Below, in pieces: positions 9,370 to 19,957 of a DNA stretch of 64,000 nucleotides. Each line of letters starts with the position of its first letter. Within the stretch, counting starts at the first letter, position 1. The stretch is from Parasponia andersonii (taxonomy: Eukaryota; Streptophyta; Magnoliopsida; Rosales; Cannabaceae). The notes under the pieces were generated by a model. That model was given only the letters and a program-made list of their open reading frames with translations, was not told the origin of the DNA and did no database searches. Position numbers and translations under genes: made by a program. The stretch covers positions 202,107 through 266,106 of the forward strand of contig JXTB01000482.1 in the NCBI GenBank assembly GCA_002914805.1, written 5' to 3'.

Positions 9370-10560
9370 ATGCCTTCTAAAAGAGTTCCGAGGCACCAGC
9401 CGAGTGCCGAACCAACTCGTCTGGATTTCTCTCATTTGATCGAGATAATGCAGCACGCATTTGTCCAGATGAGCAATCTAGACTATCAGCCTCTAGCTCT
9501 GAGGGAACGTCAGTTGGATCAAGCTGATCATCTCCAACGGTTCATGCTTCTCCAGCCAGGGCAGTTTGATGGTAGGCCAGAAGCTCTCACAGTAATTGCT
9601 TGGTTAGGTGAGATAGGGAGGCATTTTTAGGCTCTTGGTACTCCAGTTGAGTTTTGGCCTGTGTTTGCTATTACCCATTTGACGGAAAGTGCCATTCGTT
9701 GGCGAGAATCAGTGGAATAGATGCAAGATATAGTGGGTCTGACTTGGGAAGACTTTGAGCAGATTTTCAAGGCTTAATATGCCAATGAAGATCAACAGGA
9801 TGAAGTTGTGAACCGGTTTGAGTCATTGATTCAAGATAACAGAACGGTGAGTGAGTACCTGATAGAGTTCACTGAGTTGGCAAGTGTTGCTCTTGAACCG
9901 GTTACGAGTGAGAAGTACTAAGTTGCTAAGTTTAGGAGTCGTTTGAATCAGAATATTTTCAACAGAATTGGTACTCAGACTTTCTATACTCTTCCTGAGA
10001 TTGCAGTGGCTACCCAGTGGGCAGAGGCCATTGAAGAAGGATTGGATTCCAGGAGAAGCCAGCGGAGAGGTAATGACAAGAAAGCCACCAGAAGAAACCA
10101 GGGATAGTGGTCAGCCCAGGGTACCTCCAACAGTAGGAGCTCGAATAGCAATGGTTCTTCAGGGGGTGACAAAGGCAGTTCGTATGGAGGATATTTTGTT
10201 TGTGGCCAGTAGAGTCATCGGAAGAAGGAGTGTCCCAACCGTCTATAGAAATCTACTCTTTCTTAAGAAGGACTGCAGAGGAGCCAGTCCGGTTCTGTTT
10301 CTTATCAGAATACTCAAGTAAAGCCGCAACAGTCATTAGGTGTTTCGCAGGCTTTTACTTCCCCTCAGCCTTATCAACATCAGTACCGCTCTCAGGGTTT
10401 TACTCAGAGTTTTCTGACTCCTCAGGCCTCAAGGAGTCAGGGTGGGCGTGGATATAGTAGTAGTGGTCTTAGATCCAACAGTAGCTGTGCTATCCAGGCC
10501 AGGGAAGAAGCAACAAGGGGAAAGAAAAGGTGACTGGCCAAGCCTATGCTTTTACTAGGG
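9370..10560 (+). pseudogene. gag: gag of the chromovirus
   Basis: The ATG at 9370 opens MPSKRVPRHQPS; the capsid-like part follows (GQFDGRPEALTVIAWLGEI, then a TAG at about 9628, then ALGTP, HLTESAIRWRE and DFEQIFKA). A zinc knuckle lies at about 10186-10236, reading YFVCGQ, TAG, SHRKKECP; the first Cys of the CxxC pair is now Tyr. Serine/glutamine-rich linker sequence follows. Stops near 9628, 9718, 9776, 9919 and at the knuckle, plus frame changes after 9970, show decay. Gag would form the virus-like particle. The start was chosen because it is the first ATG after the primer site with a Gag-like frame. Confidence 0.8.
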
Positions 10561-10604
10561 CAGACGACACTCAAGATCGCACTAGCTGAGGTGTTGTTGA
10601 CAGT

Positions 10605-11100
10605 ATGATCCTTCTTTCACACTCTTGGACACATGTTTTGTTTGATACTGGTGCATCCCATTCATTCATATCCTTATTGTTTGCTCAACTGTTAGGGTTG
10701 AAATTTTCTGATTTGGATTATGTATTGACGTTAGGTACACCTTTGGGAGGAGTAGCCGATGTATCTAGTGTATGTAAGTCTTGTCGGGTTGTGGTCAGTG
10801 ATAGGAAGCTTCTTGCTAATTTGATTGTGTTGCCAATGGGACAGTATGACGTGATACTCGGTATGGATTGGTTATCGAAGTATCGAGCTGTTGTAGACTG
10901 TCATAAGAAGTGGGTGACTCTTTTTCCTGGTGATGAACAACCTATTGTCTATCAGGTTGGGATGAGTTCGTTGAAGCCTAGTTCTGTTCTGAAAGCATGC
11001 ATGGGTGGAAGGAAGAAATTCGAGTATTATAGGAACTTATTTTCCATAGATGGTGAGGTAAGGACAGACGATCAAGACCCATGGATTCCGGTGGTGTGTG
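10605..11100 (+). pseudogene. aspartic protease of the chromovirus
   Basis: VLFDTGASHSFIS at about 10632-10670 is the retropepsin active-site motif, intact. VADVSSVCKSCRVVVSD and QYDVILGMDWLSKYRAVVDC (about 10843-10902) are the conserved flap and C-terminal parts. The frame is open from 10605 to the next TAG at 11187-11189, so this domain is one of the better preserved parts. It cleaves the Gag-Pol polyprotein. Confidence 0.85.
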
Positions 11101-12110
11101 AGTATTCGGAAGTGTTTTTTGAAGACTTACGGGGGTTATCAGCAGATAAGGAGGTCAAGTTCTGTATTGAACTAGTTCCTGGAGCTTAGCCAGTTTCTAT
11201 TCCAGCCTATCGCATGGCACCTGTTGAGATGGAAGAATTAAGAGAACAGTTGAACGACCTGCTTTCTGAGGGCTTCATTCATAGTAGCACTTCTCCTTGG
11301 GGTGCTATTGTTTTGTTTGCGAAGAAAGCTAATGGTTCGTTGAGACCTTGTGTGGACTACAGGAAGTTGAATTAGTTAACAGTGAAGAACAAGTATCCTT
11401 TGCCAAGGATAAATGAGTTGTTTGATCAACTCGGTGGTTCAAGGTTCTTCTCCAAGATCGATTTAAGATTCGGTTATCATCAGTTGAAGATAAGAGAGGA
11501 TGATATACCTAAGACAACATTCAGATTTCAATATGGTCATTCTGAGTTTCTAGTGATGCCATTTGGTTTGACGAATGCTCCCACAGCATTTATGGATCTT
11601 ATAAATCGGATTTTGAGGCCGTTTTTGGACCATTTTATGGTTATGTTCATCGATGACATCCTGGTGTATTCCAAGATTCGAGAAGAGCATGCCGAATATC
11701 TGGAGATAGTACTTAAGACCTTAAGAGATCATTGGTTGTATGCCAAGAAATCGAAGTATGACTTTTGGATGTCAGAAGTGAAGTTCTTGGGGCATGTGAT
11801 TTCTAATGGAGGTATTTCAGTCGATTCCGCTAAGATAAAAGCTGTCCTAGAGTGGGAAAGATCGAGAAATGTGACAGAAGTACGGAGTTTCCTTGGTTTG
11901 GTAGGGTACTACCATCGTTTTGTACAACATTTCTCGAGAATTCCTTTGCCTTTGACGAAATTGACCAGGAAGAACATCAAGTTTGTTTGGGATCAAGAAA
12001 ATAAAGAAGCTTTTGTTAGGTTGAAGCAGAGCTTGACCACCGCACCAGTTCTTACTATTCCCAATAGTAACAACCTTATGTGGTGTATACCGATGCTTCG
12101 AAGACGGATT
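11101..12110 (+). pseudogene. pol: reverse transcriptase of the chromovirus
   Basis: Motifs in order: [14 protein letters not shown] (about 11199), CVDYRKLN then TAG at 11373, [46 protein letters not shown] and the active site FIDDILVYS (about 11649), followed by VKFLGHVIS and the connection [13 protein letters not shown]. Both catalytic Asp are present. Stops at 11187-11189 and 11373-11375, and a frameshift at about 12070 where the RNase H continues in another frame. This polymerase copies the element RNA to cDNA. Confidence 0.92.
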
Positions 12111-12470
12111 TAGGATGTGTCTTGATGCAGAATGGTCAGGTTATGGCTTATGCTTCTCATTAGTTGAAGCCACATGAGAAGAACTATCCCACCCCATGAT
12201 CTAGAGCTTGTAGTAATGATCTTTGCCTTGAAGATTTGGCGATATTACTTGTATGGTGTGAAGTTCGATATATTCTCCAATTATAAGAGTTTGAAGTACC
12301 TCTTTACCCAGAAGGATCTAAACTTGAGACAGCGAAGATAGGTTGAGTACATGGAGGATTATGACTTCGACCTATAGTATCATCCTGGTAAGGCTAACAT
12401 TATAGCTGATGCACTGAGTAGGAAGCCTCATGGTGCACTAGCTACATTGGTGTTTGAAGATTAGAGGAAC
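12070..12470 (+). pseudogene. RNase H of the chromovirus
   Basis: After the frameshift the frame reads [26 protein letters not shown], a [12 protein letters not shown]; a further one-base insertion near 12190 is followed by [19 protein letters not shown] and YHPGKANIIADALSRK (about 12381). The catalytic Asp of TDASK and the Asp of ADALSR are visible. Stops at about 12164, 12341 and 12374 replace residues normally Gln, Trp or polar. It removes RNA from RNA:DNA hybrids. Confidence 0.85.
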
Positions 12471-12679
12471 TCAATTACGATTGGTGACTACAACTTGCAG
12501 TACTTCGAGAATGAAAGAGTTGCTTGCCTGAGCAATATTATGATTTCACCATCACTTCTCTAGACTGTTCAACGGAGTCAGAGGCAAGACAAGGAGTTGA
12601 GGACAATTTAGAACCAACTTCAAAATGTTGTACAGTTAGATGGTTGGAACACTAAAAAAAAATAGTTTTTGCTTTTCAG

Positions 12680-13714
12680 TGGGAAGTTAGCTGTAGCTAA
12701 TGACCCTAATCTTCGAGAAACCATTCTAACAGAGGCTCATAAATCAAGATTCATAGTACATCCGGGTAATATCAAGATGTCCTAGGACTTGAAGCGGCAG
12801 TATTGGTGGAAAGGGATGAAGAAGGAGGTAGGCACCTTTATGACTAAGTGTTTGACTTGTCATCAAGTCAAGGCTGAACACCAGAGGCCTGCTAGATTAC
12901 TTCAGCCGTTACCAATTCCGGAATGGAAGTGGGATAAGATCATGATAGACTTCGTGACCTGTTTGCCAAAGACCTTGAGAAAGAATGACACAGTTTGGAT
13001 GGTAGTCGATTGGTTGACGAAGAGTGCTCACTTTATACCGATCTGGATGGACTACTCGCTTACTAAGCTTAGTAAACTGTATATGGAGAACATCATACAC
13101 TTGCATGGTGTGCCTTCAAGCATAGTCTCTGACAGAGATCCAAGGTTCACTTCTAAGTTTTGGAGAGCCTTGCAGAAAGCGTTGGATATGCAGTTGGATA
13201 TTAGTACGCTCACCATCCTGAGTCAGATGGTCAGTCTGAAAGGACCATTCAGATTCTTGAGGACATGCTACGTTGTTGCATACTGGATTTTGGTGGGAAC
13301 TGGGATGATCATCTTCCTTTGGTGGAATTTGCTTACAATAACAGTTACCAGAACAGTGTGGGTGTGGCTCCATATGAAGTATTGTATGGAAGGCCGTGTA
13401 GATCGCCTTTGTATTGGGCAGAACCCGAAGAGCATATTACTCTTGGACCTGAGTTGATTGAAGAGACTACTAAGAAGATTAAGGATATCCAAGAAAGCCT
13501 CAAGGAGATTCAGAGTCGCCAGAAGAGTTATGTTGTCCCGAAGAGGCGTGAGGTAGAGTTCGATACTGGTGATTCCGTATTCTTGAAAGTGACTCCAAGG
13601 CGTGGTGCGACAAGATTTGGGGTTAAAAGTAAGCTTGCTCCAAGATATATTAGTCCATTTGAGATCACTGAGAGAATTGAACCAGTGGCGTATCGCTTGA
13701 ATCTACCTACATAG
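12680..13714 (+). pseudogene. integrase of the chromovirus
   Basis: The zinc-binding part (EAHKSRFIVHPG; CLTCHQVKAEH at about 12855) is followed by WKWDKIMIDFV, VVDWLTKSAHFIP and IVSDRDPRFTS, which hold the two catalytic Asp. A one-base deletion near 13205 shifts the frame; the next frame gives [20 protein letters not shown] with the catalytic Glu, then [22 protein letters not shown] and the C-terminal [13 protein letters not shown]. It ends at a TAG (13712-13714) just before the chromodomain linker. One stop at about 12783. Confidence 0.92.
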
Positions 13715-14005
13715 TTGGGTCACGTGCATAATGTGTTTCATATGTCGATGTTGAAGAAGTACATGCCGGACCTATCTCATATTGTTCAGTACGTGCATAT
13801 ACCGATCCAAGAAAATGTGTGCTATGAAGAGCAGCCTGTTCGCTTGTTGGCTATAGAGTTGAAGGTGCTTCGTAACAGAGAGATTCCACTTGTCAAGGTA
13901 CTTTGGGAACATTACAAAGAAGAAGAGGCTACTTGGAAACTCGAGACGAAGATGTATGAGAAGTACCCTCATTTGTTTAACCTTCAGTCAGAAATTGTAT
14001 TGTGA
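13715..14005 (+). pseudogene. chromodomain tail of the chromovirus integrase
   Basis: GHVHNVFHMSMLKKYMPD at 13715 is the strongly conserved linker; YEEQPVRLLAIELKVLRNREIPLVKVLW and EEATWKLE follow, the chromodomain of Tekay/Del elements. The second half, VKVLWEHYKEEEATWKLE, includes the aromatic Trp and acidic positions of the domain. Chromodomains tether integration to marked heterochromatin. The frame is open to TGA at 14003-14005. Confidence 0.88.
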
Positions 14006-14035
14006 TGTAAACCTTGACTTATACTTTGAATTTCG

Positions 14036-14036
14036 N
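14036..14036. other. Single N at a suspicious junction
   Basis: GAATTTCG, which normally leads into the polypurine tract and the LTR start, is followed at once by the middle of the LTR (CT repeat). Some 240 bp, judged from the solo LTR, are missing. It is either an assembly join or a real deletion. Confidence 0.7.
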
Positions 14037-14044
14037 TTCCCCGA

Positions 14045-14103
<59 letters not shown>

Positions 14104-14790
14104 GCATGCTCGGCTGAGAATCGAGGAAGCCGCTGTAGCTCGCCTCCCGCCATCGTCCGCCTGCGCAGACCACCGGCGAAACTCCCCTAGGCCGCCACGA
14201 GCCAGTGCCAACCAGCTGCAGGGCCGCCGGAGCTGCTGTCGTTGCCGGAGAAGACAAAGTGGGCATTTCAGATTTTTGGTTGCCGGCGACGATTCTGACC
14301 TCCATTCGACCTCAAACTGGGCTCATTGGATTAGTCTCGTCGCAAGGATTGTCAAAGTATATATATCTTAACCCCATAATGCCTGAATCAAAAGTTACCA
14401 TTTTTTGGATGTTTTGAGCTTGAGTTGACTTTTTGATCCGGCCGTTGGATTGTGTTTTTGTTATCATTTTTGGATTGTACTCAGAAAATGGAAAAGTTTA
14501 TATATATATTACCTATGTTTGGCAACTGGCACGGAAACTGAGATCAGACGGTCGAGATTTGCCCTGATTTGCGTGCCAATGGTCCGGCGTGAGCCCGGAC
14601 CCGAATTGGACCAATTATATGTCTAACCTAACTATTTTAGGTGCTAGGAATTTTAGTGAAGAAGTCCATTTTTGGAATTGAAGCTCCGGTAAGAAGTTTA
14701 TTTTTCGCAAGAGGACGATCGAGAGCTTGGAATTGGCTCCTGACCCTTAGCCTCCCCAGGTATCTGAAAACCTGAAACTCCTCGTATCAA
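14037..14790 (+). mobile_element. 3' LTR of the chromovirus, left-centre part only
   Basis: Matches the solo LTR at about 46660-47480 in order: CT repeat, GC-rich block with CGGAGAAGAC, CTCGTCGCAAGGATTGTCA, TATATATCTTAA (about 14358), GATCCGGCCGTTGGAT, ATATGTCTAACCTA and GAAGCTC. The LTR start is lost at 14036 and the right half is missing after about 14790. Confidence 0.8.
14047..14100. repeat. (CT)27 microsatellite in LTR
   Basis: Uninterrupted CT dinucleotides. Equivalent CT runs sit in the solo LTR (46732-46757) and, as GA, in the minus-strand LTR near 59855-59895, so it is an LTR feature. Confidence 0.95.
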
Positions 14791-14996
14791 ATAGCCCCTA
14801 AGAATTCACTATGAATATCAACAAGATATAAGTCCTACTCAATTTTTAACTTTAAAATAGTTTATGAAAATTGAAGTCATAACACTTTTTGGACTTCACA
14901 ATACACTTAGGCATCTAAGCCCAAACCAAGCCCAATAACTTAACATATTTTCTGAAAGGACTACTATTATGTAAATGTCTAATAAATAGTTGATAT
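14791..14996 (-). repeat. Fragment of a dispersed LTR-like repeat
   Basis: TAAGAATTCACTATGAATATCAACAAG, ATAGTTTATGAAAA and the later AAGCCCAA...TTTTCTGA follow the same order as 25308-25375 and 25795-25871. The copy here lacks the 0.4-kb insert present at 25.38-25.79 kb, so it represents the empty site. Confidence 0.6.
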
Positions 14997-15432
14997 TAGG
15001 GATGTGCAAAAACTCTTTAACCCGACCAACTCAAATAACCTGACTAATCCAAATTCAACCATCTTGATTAAAAGATAATCTAAGTTGAATTCGGGTTAAT
15101 AAATGCCAACCTAAAGTACAATGGTCGGATCGGATGGTTTTGCCAACTCACCTAATGTAACTCAACCAGACTGAATAAGATTTATTCTTTTTTAAAAAAA
15201 TTATCTTTAAATATATATTATATAAAAGTCAAAAAATTAGGGAAAATAATAAAAAATAATAAAATTTTACTTATAAACACTAAACCAGGTTAATCCGATC
15301 AACTCGACCAAATATTAGTCATATTACAAATTTAAAATTCTAAAATTGGGTGAGTTTCAGATTGCAAAAATATGACCTGAAATTAATTGTGCGGGTAGCC
15401 CACCCACCCAATTTGACCGATGCTCAACCCTA
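14997..15432. mobile_element. hAT-like MITE with 8-bp target duplication
   Basis: Terminal inverted repeats TAGGGATGTGCA and TGCTCAACCCTA match at 10 of 12 positions, and the element is flanked on both sides by GTTGATAT (14989-14996 and 15433-15440). Length is 436 bp, with no coding capacity. An 8-bp duplication and TAGGG-like ends are typical of hAT elements. Internal sequence is rich in AACCCGACC-like motifs. Confidence 0.8.
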
Positions 15433-15505
15433 GTTGATATAATTTGATATTTGCAACCCGAAATTAATTGTGCGGGTTAGGCGAGTGGGATAACCCGTCC
15501 AACCT

Positions 15506-15827
15506 GATGCTCAGTGCTAGTTGATATAATTTGATATGCATAAGTAAATATTGTGAATTAATTTATATTTTTATTCATGCAATAATTATTTTTGTTATTA
15601 TTAGATAATAAGAACTCTAATTACATTTAATTATATTATTATAATGCATAAAATAAGGATTAAGATGATGCTCAGTGCTAGTTGATATAATTTGATATGC
15701 ATAAGTAAATATTGTGAATTAATTTATATTTTTATTCATGCAATAATTATTTTTGTTATTATTAGATAATAAGAACTCTAATTACATTTAATTATATTAT
15801 TATAATGCATAAAATAAGGATTAAGAT
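15506..15827. repeat. 161-bp tandem duplication, two copies
   Basis: GATGCTCAGTGCTAGTTGAT starts at 15506 and again at 15667, and both copies run to ATAAGGATTAAGAT with hardly any difference seen by eye. The unit begins inside a partial second copy of the MITE end (15441-15510), so a duplication seeded by that end is likely. Confidence 0.9.
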
Positions 15828-16972
15828 TAAGGATATTTTGTCAAATAATTATTATTTCATTTCATTTCAATTACTAATCAAACATATTAGTCTTAATTCA
15901 GAAATTAATTCCAATATTCAACCAAACGTTCAATTCGGTTTCCAATTCCATTGTTTTCCTATTTCTATTCCTATATGCGCCGAATGCAATTGGAAAGATG
16001 AAATTATAATTTCGAAATAATTAAAAAATAGAAGAATAAATATAGAAAAGAACATCAAGACACAAGGATGATTTTGTAATTATCTTTTGTCGTGACTCTT
16101 AATATACTAATATTGCCGTCTTCATCATTATAACATCGAATTACTGCCTTTATCATTATATCATAAGGCTCTTCGGAAAATAATTTTTTTGCAGCACTTT
16201 TATTAAACGATATACTTTTTAAAAATCTTTCCAAAAAAAGGTATTTTTAAATTGTCAGACTATTAAAAGATATATTTTACAAATAATTTCCAAAAGCAAG
16301 CCTTTTCCTAAAGAGCACTTTCCAAGGGTCTAATTTTTCCAATTTCCCTTTTATTATCTGCATTTCTTAGTGGCATATAGTCTATCTATTTTTTTTTTAT
16401 CGAATATACTTATAACATGTCTAAAATACAAAAAAAAAAAAAAAAACACCAAAATATAATTTTTTTTCCATATAAAATGTGTATTTTGTAAATAATTTTA
16501 AGAGTATGCTTTTCGCTATAAAGAAAAAACAACCACTTTGGAAGGTTTTAGTTTCCCCAGATTTTCTTTTCTCATATGTAGTGTATTTTTGTTGATATCT
16601 ATTATTTCTATGTTTTTTTTATTGGATACACTTATGAAAATGTTTATTTTGTAAAGAGTTTTACAAAGTAAGCCTTTCTCTAAAATTTGTACATATACGT
16701 TTCCATAGACATATTTACTAAATTTAAATAAGAATTAATATTCTAGCGAGTTATTTGCCAAAATTTTGGAAAGGAAAATTGCATGGTGCCACTATTCAAT
16801 TAGGAGAATAGAGTAAAAATGTCATTCCTCACTACCTAAAGTGTCAAACGTAACATTTTATGTTTGAATGATTTATTTAAGTTGGACATAATAAATTAGG
16901 TGAATACTACTTTTTTTTCCTCATTAATTAAATCTACCATTATATCACTTTTTAAAATAAATTCTGGACAAA
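15828..16972. other. AT-rich DNA without genes
   Basis: Many A and T runs (for example 16429-16446), no supported coding frame and no recognised element ends. A short frame at 15805-16020 has no recognisable motif. Confidence 0.6.
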
Positions 16973-17100
16973 TTCTTGACGAATTTTTGATAGATTCTTG
17001 ACATCAGTGGTAATCTTGACAGATTCTTGATGGATTCTTGACGAATTCTTGATGGATTCTTGACGAATTCTTAATGAATTCTTGACAGATTATTGACTAA
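16973..17100. repeat. 11-bp minisatellite
   Basis: Degenerate repeats of ATTCTTGACGA / ATTCTTGATGG, with about ten copies, the best ordered between 17020 and 17095. No ORF uses it. Confidence 0.8.
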
Positions 17101-17661
17101 TTCCCTCCTAAAAGTGGTAGAATCTAATAAAAGTGATAAATTTAATTAAATATTTGAAAAAAGTGGTAATTGTCTACTTAACCCGGTTGAATACGATTGT
17201 GCTTTCACGTTATGCTGAGCATGAACTATTTTTCAATCATGTCGTGCCACGCATATTAGAAACCCAAAATTGGCCTGACATTTATCCATTAGCTCATATT
17301 GTGACGTGTTGTTTATCATGTTATGTCATAATGTATTAGCCCACATGCAAGTCTATTTAGGTCAAAATTGGCAAATTTAAACTGATGAATTTTTTATTAA
17401 AAAAATTAATTTAATTTCATGAGCTTTTTTCCCCAAATTAGTCACACATTAAAAAAAATTCAAAATTATAATGAAATTTTTTTATTAAATTTGAACTTGG
17501 TTAAAGAGTAGAAAAAAACAATAAAAAAATGAAAAGACTTTTAGTTAGAAAAATGATTGAAAATAATATATTTATATGTATAACATGCTAATATGTTACG
17601 TCTAACGTGCTAAATTGTCATATCATGTCATAAGGGACAAACATAACTAAGGATGAATGAG
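17101..17661. other. AT-rich DNA, nothing recognised
   Basis: No gene or repeat end identified. Confidence 0.5.
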
Positions 17662-17853
17662 GGCAAGCTCCCTTACTCAATTTTCCTAAATTTAGATTTT
17701 AACACTAAAATTGAATTTATTTTCCCAAAAAAAACCCTCAACATACCCCTACTCAATGGCAAGCTCCCTTACTCAATTTTCCTAAATTTAGATTTTAACA
17801 CTAAAATTGAATTTATTTTCCCAAAAAAAAACCCTCAACATACCCCCACTCAA
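17662..17853. repeat. 96-bp tandem duplication
   Basis: GGCAAGCTCCCTTACTCAAT begins at 17662 and 17758; the copies are nearly identical, differing in A-run length and a T/C near the end. Confidence 0.9.
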
Positions 17854-18169
17854 TTTTTTTTTTCATGTTTGTTTATTTGTGGTTCCCAAGTTCATTATTT
17901 CTGTTTAAAATTTTGTATATACTTCTCTTATTTTTCTCAAAATCCTAAACTTCATTGGTTATTGTAACAAAAAAGGGAAAGAAAGAAAAATTTGCTCATT
18001 ATGCTATGAAGTCTAAACTCTCATGTCAGTTAACAATACTTCTTCTTTTTCTTTTTACCCTCGTTAAATACTTTTATTGATTCCTTAGGTATTAATTTCT
18101 ACTTAATCCTCGAAGTCAGGTTACACTTGTTTGTGTTTTTCTTTTAATTACCTATATATATATATATAT
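17854..18169. other. AT-rich DNA, nothing recognised
   Basis: Contains a (TA)n run at 18155-18172 that borders the next element. No gene seen. Confidence 0.5.
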
Positions 18170-18412
18170 ATTAGGTAGTTTTTTTTACCTATCTATGGGT
18201 ATTATTTGGCCAATTAAAATTGGTCATGCATATATTTTTCATGATAAAAAGAGGAGAGAGAAAAATATAAAATAATGTGTATTTATTTTTATTGTTATTA
18301 TTTTTTCAACTATTCAAATTATGGTAGCCGTTAGATCAATGATCCAATGCTTGAAAAAAAAACTTATGGACAGATAAAAAAATATATCTACTAGATTGGA
18401 AACCGTATATAT
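18170..18412 (-). mobile_element. MITE (GGGCACCAATC family), inverted copy
   Basis: Shares in reverse order ATCTACTAGATTGG, AGCCGTTAGATCA and TTGGCCAATTAAAA with the copy at 18441. It is separated from it only by a (TA)n run at 18407-18432, so the two form a large imperfect foldback. The left end is eroded. Confidence 0.65.
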
Positions 18413-18440
18413 ATATATATATATACATATAAATAATTCG

Positions 18441-18666
18441 TTGCCAATCCAGTAGATATTTTTTTTATCTATATGTAGGTATTTTTTTTAGCCGTTGGAT
18501 CATCATCTAATGGTGATTCAACGGCTATAATGAGGTGTATAAAAAGACGTATATTATTAATGTTATTTCTCTCTCCTAATTTTTACAATAAAAAAATATA
18601 AATAATAAATTTTCATTGGCCAAATTGATACTTTTGTATAGGTAAAAAAAAAATGGATTGGTGCCC
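18441..18666 (+). mobile_element. MITE (GGGCACCAATC family)
   Basis: Left end TTGCCAATCCAGTAGATA and right end GGATTGGTGCCC are inverted relative to each other. The interior has AGCCGTTGGATCATC and TTCATTGGCCAAA. About 226 bp, non-coding. Related copies are at 37679-37845 and 42944-43152. Confidence 0.7.
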
Positions 18667-19375
18667 TATATAATTCCATAGCTCCTACAAATTATAAAGT
18701 GATTTTTCTTTATACTTTTGACAAATAAATATCACATTTAAATTCAAACAATTTAAAAAATAGATCACGAGAAAGATAATTGTGATATAATTTACAATGA
18801 GGTTGTCATAGAGTATTTTCAAAATATGAAAACTCACAGAAGACAATTTTAGTTTATTGATCGGTATTATTTATTACTAAATAACTAAAATTCTTGCTTC
18901 CTATGATCAGCTTTTCTAAAAAAATTTGTTTATTATGCCCCAATTGAATTAGAATCTTGGATCCGTCATTGCATCGTACTTAACCAATCAAGTTTAATTT
19001 ATGAGACTTACTTACATGATCTACGTTTTGGCATATCATGCTGTTTTCAAATTGCATTATATTGTGTCGTACCCTTATGCTAATAGATATGCCCAATCAT
19101 CTTGAAAACTCTATTCTACACCATGAGTAATGTCATTGCCCATAATAATTCTCTTCTTGTTTTGTATTATTGAAATTAACAAAATACCATTCAAAGAAAA
19201 AAGAAATTCAAAAATTAAAAACTATTTTACCCTAAAATTCGACCTAATCGTATGCATGCATACTTTAAAATGACAATTCGTTAATTTTAGAGTAATTACG
19301 TTTCTTGCGTTAATTAATTACATGAATGGGTTTTTTAATTTTTATTTTAATGTTACATAAATGCTTGTTTTTTTG
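18667..19375. other. AT-rich DNA, nothing recognised
   Basis: No supported coding frame or element ends. Confidence 0.5.
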
Positions 19376-19957
19376 TAGGTTATTATTGAAAAAAACCCTA
19401 AGTTTTTTAATTTTAGCAAAAAAAAAATCCTGGATTTTCGATTATTTCAAAAAAAAAAAAACATTGTCTTTATTTAATTTTAGCAAAAAAAGAATCTTGA
19501 GTTTTTAGTTATACCAAATAAAACATTTGGATTATAAAACCGAATCAAATTAGCCTGCGAAATTAGTCAAATGACTCATTTTTACATTGTCATGCACTAC
19601 TATGCAATACTATTTATATTAATAAGCATCCCAATTGGACGAAAGCTATGTTATGCTATATTGAAAATATTGATTTTTTTTGTTGAAATAAATTTTAAAA
19701 ATAGTTATGAGTATAGTACACTTAAAAAATAAAGTGGTTTCTTAATCATGTTAGATATTCATTGTTTTAATATCTATTTTGGGTTCAATTTGATTGGGTT
19801 TCAAAATCTCAAGATTTTATTTGTTATAATCAGAAACTCAAAGTTTTTATTGTTAGAATAAAAAAAAAATTCAAGGATTTACTTGAGATAACAAAAACTT
19901 AAGGTGTTTTTTTTGTTTTTGCTAAAATAAAAAATCTAAGGTTTTTTTTTATAACAA
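19376..19957. mobile_element. Foldback element, arms about 190 bp
   Basis: Left arm GTTATTATTG...CCCTAAG...TTTTAGCAAAA...AACCGAATCAAATTAG (19378-19556) reappears inverted as TTTGATTGGGTTT...GCTAAAAT...CTAAGG...TATAAC (19788-19955). Each arm contains internal repeats of an (A)nTC(C/T)TGGATTTT type unit. No coding capacity. Confidence 0.6.

Larger units (their letters stand above)
8232..14790 (+). mobile_element. Tekay/Del-type chromovirus (Ty3/gypsy), LTRs truncated
   Basis: LTR 3' part, primer-binding site, gag, protease, RT, RNase H, integrase and a C-terminal chromodomain follow in normal order, then the 5' part of a second LTR. The LTR pieces match the solo LTR at 46428-48791: 8232-9235 matches its right half and 14041-14790 its left half. 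The left half of the 5' LTR is missing because the Tat element sits at 8231. Stops and frameshifts occur throughout the coding part. The right LTR is cut near 14790, where another dispersed repeat starts. Confidence 0.9.

Noticed and set aside
14102..14371. Arg/Ser-rich frame after the CT repeat
   Set aside because: It is LTR sequence; the matching part of the solo LTR at 46.8 kb does not keep the frame.
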